9,638 nt of DNA from Prevotellaceae bacterium. Lineage in GTDB: Bacteria; Bacteroidota; Bacteroidia; Bacteroidales; Bacteroidaceae. Positions 1-6,282 of the stretch are shown in pieces. The translations under genes and the position numbers were made by a program. The stretch lies in assembly GCA_022508685.1 (NCBI GenBank), contig JAFLUS010000055.1:1-9638 (forward strand), read 5' to 3'. Each line of letters opens with the position of its first letter. Position 1 is the stretch's first letter. A model generated the notes under the pieces. The model was not told the DNA's origin. It did no database searches and saw only the letters and a list, made by a program, of their open reading frames with translations.

Positions 1-2
1 AT

Positions 3-215
3 GGGCGAAATTTCAGCCATTGTCAAGGAATTGAACATCCGTTGTTGACGTGGGTGGGAATTGTCTTATATAATGTTACGTATCCTGTAAGAGGCAATGA
101 TAGAATTGGTGACTTTAAATTCTCTATGAATTTTTATGCGTCTATGGCTGACGAAGTGTTTGCGGAGGGAGAACGAGAGAATTTGTCTTTGATTTGTCGA
201 CAGGTTGTCATTCAA
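3..215 (+). pseudogene. Possible decayed AraC-type regulator N-terminal fragment
   Basis: No intact gene is visible before manA. One + frame (frame 3) is open from the left edge through this stretch. It reads, in part, CQGIEHPLLTWV, then VTYPVRGNDRIGDFKFSMNF, then AEGERENLSLICRQVV. The order HPL-x-(T/S)-V, a basic linker, a FxFxxxFYA strand and an EG...APGQVV-like strand recalls the N-terminal ligand-binding domain of Bacteroidetes AraC regulators. The last block lacks the usual APGQ and YGR residues, and no C-terminal helix-turn-helix follows, because the frame runs antisense into manA and stops at 428. The stretch is visibly AT-richer than the flanking gene. The resemblance comes from memory of the family, not from an alignment. 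It could equally be non-coding DNA with a chance open frame, or the end of a gene lying to the left. Confidence 0.22.
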
Positions 216-1220
216 TTACTTGAAGTGTTTATTGTCAATATACACTTCAAGTATTTTTGTTTTGTCGTCGGGGTTGTCAGGAACGAGGTTGATGTCGGCG
301 CAACAGGCGGGGATGAGGCAGGTCATGCCTTTGTGGAGGAGGAGAGTGGTGGCATCATGGGCATTGCTGACGACGCGGCAACTGCCGTCGAGGCAGAGGT
401 AGATGATGAAGGAATCGTATTTGTATAGTTTGCGGTGGAAGGAGCGGGTAAGGTTGTGAATCTTGACGGTGAAGTAGGGGCATGAAGTGAGTGCGACGGG
501 TTTGTTCGTGCGTTCTTCGTAGTTCGTGAGGTAGGAGTCGTAGACTTTGTAGTCGATGGCGTCTTCGGCTTGTTCCGTGTGCAAGGGGCGGGGCTGTCCG
601 TCGAGTCCGGGACGGTTGTAGTCGAAGATGCGGTAGGTGATGTCGCTGCTTTGCTGTATTTCTGCCACCATGATGCCGCCACCGATGGCGTGGACGCGAC
701 CGGCAGGGATGAAAAACACGTCGCCACGGTGGACGTCGTGGCGTTGGAGGACTTGGCAGATGCTGCCGTCTTCAACGCGTTTCTGGTATTCGTATTTGGA
801 AATGGGGGAGCAAAAGCCCGAATAGAGGCTTGCACCGGGAGTGGCATCCATGACGAACCACATTTCGGTCTTGCCCATTGACTGGTGGCGTTGCATTGCC
901 AGTTCATCGTCGGGGTGGACTTGGATAGAGAGGTCGCGTTCGGCGTCGATGAGTTTGACGAGGAGCGGAAAGTGCAGTCCGTAGGTTTCGACGACTTTTC
1001 GCCCCAGCAGTTGGTCGCCATAAGCGAGGACGAGGTCGGTGAGACGTTTGCCCTTGTGGATGCCGTTGCTGACGATGGATTCCTTACCGTCGACGGCACT
1101 GACTTCCCAACTTTCGCCTATAGGTTGGTCATCGGCGGGGAGTCCTTTGAGGGGTTTGAGGCGATGTCCGCCCCACACCAGTTCGTGGAGGTTGTTGTCG
1201 AAAAGTAGCGGATATAGCAT
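216..1220 (-). CDS. manA: Mannose-6-phosphate isomerase, type I (class I PMI)
   Basis: This cytoplasmic zinc enzyme interconverts mannose 6-phosphate and fructose 6-phosphate, linking glycolysis to GDP-mannose and GDP-fucose synthesis or to mannose catabolism. The 334-residue product has the length of the short bacterial ManA form. Family landmarks are in order: GESWEVS near residue 35, PLLVKLIDA near 85, SIQVHPDDE near 98, GKTEMWFV near 116, AGRVHAIGGG near 173 and YRIFDYNR near 196. Expected zinc ligands are present at Q100, H102, E119 and H177, and the Arg of YNR (203) matches the conserved active-site arginine. A cupin-like C-terminal region follows. The ATG at 1220 starts directly at the family N-terminus (MLYPLLFDNNLHELVWGG). 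There is no Shine-Dalgarno sequence, which is normal in this phylum. The gene diverges from a sodium symporter, and its stop codon lies in a hairpin. It appears intact. Confidence 0.95.
   Translation of the reverse strand: MLYPLLFDNNLHELVWGGHRLKPLKGLPADDQPIGESWEVSAVDGKESIVSNGIHKGKRLTDLVLAYGDQLLGRKVVETYGLHFPLLVKLIDAERDLSIQVHPDDELAMQRHQSMGKTEMWFVMDATPGASLYSGFCSPISKYEYQKRVEDGSICQVLQRHDVHRGDVFFIPAGRVHAIGGGIMVAEIQQSSDITYRIFDYNRPGLDGQPRPLHTEQAEDAIDYKVYDSYLTNYEERTNKPVALTSCPYFTVKIHNLTRSFHRKLYKYDSFIIYLCLDGSCRVVSNAHDATTLLLHKGMTCLIPACCADINLVPDNPDDKTKILEVYIDNKHFK
217..258 (+). terminator. Hairpin with T-rich tail at the manA 3' end
   Basis: A perfect 12-bp inverted repeat (TACTTGAAGTGT at 217-228, ACACTTCAAGTA at 242-253) encloses a 13-base loop. 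On the + strand it is followed at once by TTTTTGTTTTG, the layout of an intrinsic terminator for transcription entering from the left. On the minus strand the same stem forms, but what follows (ATTGAATGAC) is not T-rich, so it is a weaker terminator for manA. The stem includes the manA stop codon and encodes its last residues, so it lies inside coding sequence. The arms are AT-rich, so hairpin stability is moderate. Confidence 0.5.
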
Positions 1221-1267
1221 GGATGTCGGTTGTCTGCGGTGATAAAATGATGTACTTGTGCGTGTTG

Positions 1268-1275
1268 CAAAGGTA
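1268..1275 (-). promoter_or_regulatory. Probable -7 box of the manA promoter
   Basis: On the minus strand this reads TACCTTTG, a match to the Bacteroidetes primary-sigma -7 consensus TAnnTTTG. It lies 47 bases before the manA ATG, which predicts a leader of about 40 nt. No clear TTTG -33 element is seen at the usual 19-21 base spacing; the region there is merely T-rich. The assignment rests on the box and its position. Confidence 0.55.
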
Positions 1276-1318
1276 AGGATTTTCGCTGAAAAAATGCTGA
1301 ATGTATGACAAAAAGCCG

Positions 1319-1326
1319 TACATTTG
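1319..1326 (+). promoter_or_regulatory. Probable -7 box of the symporter promoter
   Basis: TACATTTG matches the Bacteroidetes -7 consensus TAnnTTTG. Transcription would begin near 1333. That places the in-frame ATG at 1301 upstream of the transcript and argues for a downstream symporter start. No convincing -33 TTTG is visible. The box is 43 bp from the oppositely oriented manA -7 box, so the upstream halves of the two promoters occupy the same DNA. Confidence 0.55.
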
Positions 1327-1357
1327 CAGAAATTTTCATGCGAAAAATGCTGACGTT

Positions 1358-2788
1358 GTGGCTATAGTGGTCATCATATTGGTCTATTTTGCCGTTTTGC
1401 TGCTGTTGTCCTCCTGTATGGGGACGCGCGGCAACGATGCTTTTTTTCGTGGCAATCGGCAGTCGCCGTGGCCGATAGTGGCTTTTGGCATGATTGGTGC
1501 CAGTGTGTCGGGGGTGACGTTTGTCAGCGTGCCCGGGATGCCGATGCGGGTCGATATGACGTATCTGCAGATGTGCATGGGGTTCGTGGTCGGCTACCTC
1601 GTTGTGGCGTTTGTTCTCCTTCCTTTATATTATAGGGCGGGACTGACGAGCATTTACGGCTATTTGGGCGACCGCTTCGGACGGACGAGCCGCAAGACGG
1701 GGGCGTGGTTCTTTCTGTTGAGCAAATTGGCAGGGTCGGCAGCCAAGTTCTATTTGGTATGTCTGATATTGCAGCAGGTGCTGCATGTGCCGTTCGTCGC
1801 GATTGTGATTGCGGCGTTGCTGATGGTGTGGCTCTATACGCGGCGGAGCGGCATTCGCGTGTTGGTGTGGACGGATGCCTTGCAGACGTTCTGCATGCTG
1901 ATGGCGCTGGTGCTGATGATGGTGGAAGTGACGTCGCGCATGGGATTGTCGCCGAGCGAGGCTTGCCGGATGGTGTGGACGGATGCCCATTCCCGCGTGT
2001 TCGAATGGACGGACTGGAGCAGTCCGCAACATTTTGTCAAGCAGTTTGTCAGCGGCATCTTTGTGGTGATTGTGATGACGGGGCTCGACCAAGACATGAT
2101 GCAGAAGAATCTGACGTGCCGTTCGTTGCGGGCGGGGCAGAAGAACCTGTGCTCCTACGGCGTGATGTTTATTCCGGTCAATTTGCTGTTTCTGGCGCTC
2201 GGTGTGCTGTTCATTCATTTTTATGCCCGCTGCGGTGTGGAGTTGCCGCAGAGCGGAGACGAACTGGTGCCGCAGATGGTGTTCTCCGGCGAGTTGAGTC
2301 CGTTCGTGACGGTTTGCTTCGCCATAGGGGTGATTGCTGCTGCGTTTTCGAGTGCCGACTCGGCACTGACGGCATTGACGACCAGTTTCTGCATTGATAT
2401 TCTGAACATGGAGGGCAAGCGGACGCAGACGGAACGCAAGGTGCGGTTGCGCCATTGGGTGCACGTGGGGATGACGTTGGTGTTTGTCCTGTTCGTGCTG
2501 GCTTTCAAGTGGATAGGCAGTCAAAGCGTGATAGACTTGATTTATACGCTCGTCGGTTATACTTATGGGCCGTTGCTCGGGTTGTTTGCCTTCGGATTGT
2601 TGAGTCGTCGGCTGCCGCGTGAGCGATGGGTGCCGTTTGTCGCCGTGGCAGCACCGGTGCTGTGCTATGTGGTCGACCACGTGGCGCAGTGGGCGTGGGG
2701 CTATCGGTTTGGCTACGAACTGTTGTTGCTCAACGGCCTGCTGACGTATGCAGGACTGTACGGCTGTTCGTTGAAAGCGAAATCGTAG
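1358..2788 (+). CDS. Sodium:solute symporter family (SSS) permease
   Basis: This inner-membrane transporter of the SSS/LeuT-fold family imports a solute with sodium; the substrate cannot be read from the sequence. The product is 476 residues from the chosen start and is hydrophobic throughout, with about 12-13 membrane segments. Recognisable landmarks are NDAFFRGNRQSPW, then AFGMIGASVSGVTFVSVPG, LTSIYGYLGDRFG, the TGLDQDMMQKNLTCRSLRAG loop, and AAFSSADSALTALTTSF. The last of these is the helix that supplies serines of the second sodium site in this family. An in-frame ATG exists at 1301, but its 19 extra residues are polar, unlike the family, and it lies upstream of the TACATTTG promoter box. 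GTG at 1358 (or 1367) gives MAIVVIILVYFAVLLLL, a normal first helix. The gene diverges from manA, so the cargo may be a sugar or sugar acid; that is inference. An intrinsic terminator follows. Confidence 0.9.
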   Translation: MAIVVIILVYFAVLLLLSSCMGTRGNDAFFRGNRQSPWPIVAFGMIGASVSGVTFVSVPGMPMRVDMTYLQMCMGFVVGYLVVAFVLLPLYYRAGLTSIYGYLGDRFGRTSRKTGAWFFLLSKLAGSAAKFYLVCLILQQVLHVPFVAIVIAALLMVWLYTRRSGIRVLVWTDALQTFCMLMALVLMMVEVTSRMGLSPSEACRMVWTDAHSRVFEWTDWSSPQHFVKQFVSGIFVVIVMTGLDQDMMQKNLTCRSLRAGQKNLCSYGVMFIPVNLLFLALGVLFIHFYARCGVELPQSGDELVPQMVFSGELSPFVTVCFAIGVIAAAFSSADSALTALTTSFCIDILNMEGKRTQTERKVRLRHWVHVGMTLVFVLFVLAFKWIGSQSVIDLIYTLVGYTYGPLLGLFAFGLLSRRLPRERWVPFVAVAAPVLCYVVDHVAQWAWGYRFGYELLLLNGLLTYAGLYGCSLKAKS

Positions 2789-2837
2789 CGGATTGGGCGT
2801 CGGTCGGTATCGGATGGGTATCGGCATGGCAGCGTAG

Positions 2838-2880
2838 GAGCGTTTCCGTCGCAAAGGAGGTGTGACAGAAACGCTTTTTG
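2838..2880 (+). terminator. Intrinsic terminator of the symporter gene
   Basis: AGCGTTTC-C-GTC (2839-2850) pairs with GAC-A-GAAACGCT (2864-2875): eight pairs, one C/A mismatch and three more pairs around a 13-base loop. It is followed by a run of T (2875-2879) and TGTGTG. It lies about 50 bases after the symporter stop codon. The stem is GC-containing and the T tract is on the + side, as expected for a Rho-independent terminator of the symporter transcript. Confidence 0.75.
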
Positions 2881-2975
2881 TGTGTCTGTGTGTTTCGACA
2901 AAAAGTTTTTTCCAAGGCAAAACAAAGTTTTCGTTGTCTCGGCAGAAAGTTGTTTTTGTCGAAGAATAAACTTTC

Positions 2976-3054
2976 GTTCACACTGTGAACAATATCATCC
3001 ACACTGTGAACAATAATGTTCGCACTGTGAACAATATCATTCACACTGTGAACG
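2976..3054. repeat. Tandem array of 21-bp units, each holding a 15-bp palindrome
   Basis: Four copies of a near-palindrome recur with an exact 21-bp period. The first is GTTCACACTGTGAAC (2976-2990), with further copies at 2997-3011, 3018-3032 and 3039-3053. The right half TGTGAAC is identical in all four, while the left half varies by one or two bases. The spacers between palindromes are AATATC, AATAAT and AATATC, all AT-rich. The array is bounded symmetrically: TTTCGTTCACA (2972-2982) at the left end is the exact inverse of TGTGAACGAAA (3047-3057) at the right end. A 21-bp period is two DNA helical turns, so all copies face the same side. This suits a row of sites for a dimeric DNA-binding protein, although no function is shown. 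It lies about 145-220 bp upstream of the barrel-gene promoter. Confidence 0.9.
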
Positions 3055-3078
3055 AAACTTTTGTTTTCGATGAAATCG

Positions 3079-3144
3079 ACTTTGTGTGGCTGCGTTTCCC
3101 ACTTTGCATGGCCGCATTTTTCACTTTGTGTGGCTGCGAATTCA
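3079..3144. repeat. Three-copy tandem array of 22-bp units
   Basis: Three 22-bp units follow head to tail at 3079-3100, 3101-3122 and 3123-3144. Their shared core is ACTTTGTGTGGCTGCG in the outer copies and ACTTTGCATGGCCGCA in the middle copy, each followed by a more variable six-base tail. The outer copies agree with each other over the first 16 bases. The array begins about 25 bp after the 21-bp palindromic array and has unrelated sequence, so two independent short-period arrays sit side by side. Its role is unknown. Confidence 0.85.
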
Positions 3145-3196
3145 TAAATGTTCTTAAAAAACGTGATTTTTGTGCAACGGAATTAAACCTTATTCG

Positions 3197-3204
3197 TAAC
3201 TTTG
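3197..3204 (+). promoter_or_regulatory. Probable -7 box of the barrel-protein/CPBP operon
   Basis: TAACTTTG matches the Bacteroidetes -7 consensus. The nearest TTTG upstream (3169-3172) is 24 bases away, longer than the usual 19-21, so the -33 element is uncertain. The predicted transcript start is near 3211, giving a leader of about 45 nt before the ATG at 3257. Confidence 0.6.
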
Positions 3205-3256
3205 TCTTCAAATTATCAGTAATCACCAATTTTTTGTATTGTTTTGTAGTTTTTTT

Positions 3257-6200
3257 ATGGTAAAAAGACATTTTTTACTGATGGTGCTGTCGCTGTTGAC
3301 GGCGGTAGCGGCATGGGGACAATCGAAGTTCACCATTTCGGGCACCATCATAGAGAAGGAAACCAATGAGGCAGTGATGTCGGCAACGGTGCAGTTGCTG
3401 ACGACGAGCGCGGATTCGACGATGGTGGCAGGTGCTGCCACCGACGTGTCGGGTGCATTCACGCTGTCGGGTGTGAAGAAAGGCTCGTATGTGATGAAAG
3501 TGTCGTTCATCGGCTATCACACGCGCTATGTTCCGGTAGACCTCACGCAGCAGAAGCAGCGGAAAGTGAGCATGGGGTATATCACCCTGACGACTGACTC
3601 GAAGATGCTGGAAGAGGCCGTCGTCACGGCACAGGCGGCGCAGGTGCAGGTGAAGGGCGACTCGCTGGTCTACAATGCCGATGCCTACCGTGTGGCAGAA
3701 GGTGCCGTGCTGGAAGACTTGGTGAAGAAACTGCCCGGAGCCACCGTGGAAGAAGACGGAACGATTAAAATCAACGGCAAGGAAGTGAAGAAAATCCTTG
3801 TCGACGGCAAGGAGTTCTTCCTCAACGACAAGAGTGTCGCCCTGAAGAATCTGCCGACGAACATCATCGACAACATCAAATCGTACGACCGCAAGAGCGA
3901 CCTCTCGCGCGTGACCGGTATAGACGACGGTGAGGAAGAAACTGTGCTCGACCTCACCGTGAAGAAGGGCATGAACAACGGTTGGTTCGGACAGTTGAAC
4001 GGCGGACTCGGTACGGAGTCGCGCTACAGCGCACGTGCCAACGTCAACCGCTTCAACGGCAGCAAGCAGTTCTCCGTCATTGCCAACGCCAACAACGTGG
4101 GCGACCGCGGATTTGGCGGTGGTGGCGGACGTGGCGGCTGGTGGGGACGTTCCAACGGCTTGCAAGCCAACAAGGACCTCGGCTTCAACTTCGCCACCGA
4201 ATGGGACAAACTGGAATTGGGCGGTTCCGTGCGCCATCGCTACGACGGCAGCGACGTGTGGAATCAGACGATGACCCAGAACTTCGTTACGACGCGAGGC
4301 GCATTCAGCAACAGCGAACGGCAGAGTTACTCCAGCAACGGCAGTTATTCAGCCAATATGCGCTTGGAGTGGAAACCCGACACGATGACCAACATCATCT
4401 TCCGCCCCAACGCCAACATCAGCCGCAATCGCGGAAGTTCGTACAGCCACTCCGGCAGTTACAACGAAGACCCCTCGTCGGTCAGCGAAAGCCGGTTGGA
4501 AAAAGCCGAAAGCCTCTTCCCCGATGCCACGGCTACGACGGACGAAGACTTGCAACGTCTCATCACCGACGTCATCGTGAACACCAACCGCAGCCGTCAG
4601 CAGACGTACTCGAGCAGTCGTGGTGCAAACGGCGAACTGCAACTGAACCGCAAACTCAATACGCAGGGACGCAACATCACGCTGCGTGCCACAGGCGGAT
4701 TTACCAACAGCGAAAGCAAGCAATTGTCGGCATCGACTATCCAATACAGCGCAGGCAGCGAACGCCCCGGCGACATCAACAACCGCTACTATACGACGCC
4801 GACGCGCAACCGCAACTATTCGCTCCAACTGACCTACAGCGAGCCTATCGCCGAACGCACCTACCTGCAGTTCAGTTACCGCTACAACTACCGCTACAAC
4901 AAGAGCGACCGTCAGGCAGGACTGTTCGAAGCATCGCCCACCGCCTACAATGCCATTTATTCCGCATTGGGACGCCACCGCTACGACATTGCAGGTGCCA
5001 TTGATGAACTGGCGTCCAACCAACTGCTGCCGATATGGGACTCTGCCAAAGCCGATAGCCTGAGCCAATTCAGCGAATATCGCAACATGGACCACACCAT
5101 CGGACTGACGTTCCGTCGCGTGCGCGATGCCTACAACTTCAATGTCGGCGTCGAACTGTTGCCGCAACATTCCGAATTGGTCTACGAATACATGGGCAAG
5201 GAATTTCCGAAAGTGACGCGCGACGTGTTCAGTTTCACGCCGACAGCCAACCTTCGCTACAAGTTCAACCCTACGACGAACCTGAATTTCAACTTCCGCG
5301 GACGCACGTCGCAACCGTCGATGACCAACCTTCTGGCGATTCGCGACGACTCCGACCCGCTGAACATCTCGTGGGGTAATCCCGACCTGAAACCGTCGTT
5401 CAATTCCAACTTCCGTATGTTCTTCAATACATACAATGTGGAACATCAGCGTGGCATATTCTCGCACATGTATTTCGACATGACGCGCAACGCCATTGCC
5501 AACCGCATTACGTATTACGAAGAAACGGGTGTGCGTGAGACGAAGCCCGAGAACATCAACGGCAACTGGAACGGCGGCGCAGGCTTCGGCTTCAATTCTG
5601 CCATCGACAGCGAGAAGTATTTTACGGTCAATACGTTTACCAACTTCGGCTATACCCACAACGTCAGTTACCTCGACCCGTCGCGTTTCAAGGATAAGGA
5701 AAAGTCGGCGACCAATACGATTAACTTGTCGGAAAGATTGAGTTTTGGATATCGTCGGGATTGGTTTGAAATGTCGCTGAACGGCAACGTCAACTACAAT
5801 CATTCGAAGAACAATGTCGTTACGACCAACAACCTCGACACGTGGACGTTCTCCTATGGAACGGAAATGAACCTGAACATGTCGTGGGGCACCAGCCTGT
5901 CGACGGATATTGCGATGAACTCACGCCGTGGTTACTCTCAGGCATCGATGAACACGAACGAACTGATATGGAATGCACAGATTACACACGCATTCCTGAA
6001 GGGAAAGGCATTGCTGATTTCGTTGCTGTGGAGCGACATTCTCCGTGAACAGAGCAACATCAGCCGCACCATCAATGCGATGATGAGCAGCGACTCACGC
6101 TACAATGCCATTTATTCCTATGGTATGCTGCGTGTGACGTACAAACTCAATATCTTCGGCGGAAAGAATGCCAACGGAACGGCGAACGAACGCGACCAAT

Positions 6201-6259
6201 GGGGCAACGTTCGCGGTGGTGGCGACGGTCCGCGTGGTGGCGGTCGTCCTCCACGGTAA
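3257..6259 (+). CDS. Outer-membrane beta-barrel protein, TonB-receptor-like
   Basis: The product is a 1000-residue outer-membrane protein. ATG 3257 gives a clear signal peptide, MVKRHFLLMVLSLLTAVAAW-GQ. Residues about 26-112 form a carboxypeptidase-regulatory-like beta-sandwich (FTISGTIIEKETNEAVMSAT, SFIGYHT). Residues about 118-235 resemble a TonB-receptor plug (EEAVVTAQ, LVKKLPGATVEEDGTIKING, VKKILVDGKEFF). From about 240 on, alternating amphipathic strands rich in Asn, Arg, Tyr and Phe form the barrel, as in the OMP_b-brl_3 type rather than classical SusC. Glycine-rich tracts occur near residues 284-297 (FGGGGGRGGWWG) and at the extreme C-terminus (GGGDGPRGGGRPPR), the latter lying beyond the barrel. 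No SusD partner is adjacent, so a polysaccharide-uptake role is not supported; the ligand is unknown. An upstream TTG at 3239 would spoil the signal peptide. The gene is followed after 23 bases by a CPBP gene and is probably co-transcribed with it. Confidence 0.9.
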   Translation: MVKRHFLLMVLSLLTAVAAWGQSKFTISGTIIEKETNEAVMSATVQLLTTSADSTMVAGAATDVSGAFTLSGVKKGSYVMKVSFIGYHTRYVPVDLTQQKQRKVSMGYITLTTDSKMLEEAVVTAQAAQVQVKGDSLVYNADAYRVAEGAVLEDLVKKLPGATVEEDGTIKINGKEVKKILVDGKEFFLNDKSVALKNLPTNIIDNIKSYDRKSDLSRVTGIDDGEEETVLDLTVKKGMNNGWFGQLNGGLGTESRYSARANVNRFNGSKQFSVIANANNVGDRGFGGGGGRGGWWGRSNGLQANKDLGFNFATEWDKLELGGSVRHRYDGSDVWNQTMTQNFVTTRGAFSNSERQSYSSNGSYSANMRLEWKPDTMTNIIFRPNANISRNRGSSYSHSGSYNEDPSSVSESRLEKAESLFPDATATTDEDLQRLITDVIVNTNRSRQQTYSSSRGANGELQLNRKLNTQGRNITLRATGGFTNSESKQLSASTIQYSAGSERPGDINNRYYTTPTRNRNYSLQLTYSEPIAERTYLQFSYRYNYRYNKSDRQAGLFEASPTAYNAIYSALGRHRYDIAGAIDELASNQLLPIWDSAKADSLSQFSEYRNMDHTIGLTFRRVRDAYNFNVGVELLPQHSELVYEYMGKEFPKVTRDVFSFTPTANLRYKFNPTTNLNFNFRGRTSQPSMTNLLAIRDDSDPLNISWGNPDLKPSFNSNFRMFFNTYNVEHQRGIFSHMYFDMTRNAIANRITYYEETGVRETKPENINGNWNGGAGFGFNSAIDSEKYFTVNTFTNFGYTHNVSYLDPSRFKDKEKSATNTINLSERLSFGYRRDWFEMSLNGNVNYNHSKNNVVTTNNLDTWTFSYGTEMNLNMSWGTSLSTDIAMNSRRGYSQASMNTNELIWNAQITHAFLKGKALLISLLWSDILREQSNISRTINAMMSSDSRYNAIYSYGMLRVTYKLNIFGGKNANGTANERDQWGNVRGGGDGPRGGGRPPR

Positions 6260-6282
6260 ATCGGTAAATCCCGTTTTCAGAA

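Larger units (their letters stand above)
2789..3256. other. Non-coding intergenic region with terminator, two repeat arrays and promoter
   Basis: These 468 bp between the symporter and the barrel protein contain no gene I would support. In order they hold the symporter terminator (2838-2880), a low-complexity stretch of alternating AAAG/CTTT and CGAA/TTCG words with an 11-bp inverted repeat (TTCGACAAAAA at 2894-2904 and its complement at 2953-2963), a four-copy palindromic array of 21-bp period, a three-copy array of 22-bp period, and a -7 promoter box at 3197-3204. Open frames through the 21-bp array on both strands repeat a seven-residue pattern because the period is a multiple of three. 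They have no convincing start or family resemblance. Confidence 0.75.

Noticed and set aside
2853..2861. A perfect Shine-Dalgarno-like AAAGGAGGT.
   Set aside because: It sits in the loop of the symporter terminator with no start codon and open frame at a suitable distance, and genes of this group do not generally use such sites.
1625..2920. A 431-codon minus-strand frame antisense to the symporter.
   Set aside because: Its translation is low-complexity, rich in His, Gln and Arg, as expected for the complement of a hydrophobic membrane-protein gene. The + frame has clear family motifs.
2894..2963. An 11-bp inverted repeat (TTCGACAAAAA and its complement, 48 bp apart) as the ends of a small transposable element.
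   Set aside because: The arms are low-complexity, I see no flanking target duplication, and the words TTCG and AAAG recur throughout this stretch, so chance is a sufficient explanation.
2976..3054. The 21-bp array as a CRISPR array.
   Set aside because: The AT-rich spacers are only six bases long and nearly identical to each other. There are no cas genes, and both the period and the repeat are too short.
2985..3263. A possible small + strand protein with a seven-residue repeat (NNIIHTV type), and a matching minus-strand frame at 2730-3044 (DIVHSVN type).
   Set aside because: Both frames exist because the DNA repeat period (21 bp) is a multiple of three and lacks stops. They appear on both strands, use no convincing start, and the + frame runs on through the -7 promoter box into the leader of the next gene. 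The DNA palindrome is the better-conserved feature.
3982..5803. Long alternative frames within the barrel-protein gene (+ 3982-5004; minus 4349-5803).
   Set aside because: Both are shadows of a 1000-codon gene with clear domain structure. Their products are dominated by Arg/Gln or by Val/Arg and match no family I recognise.
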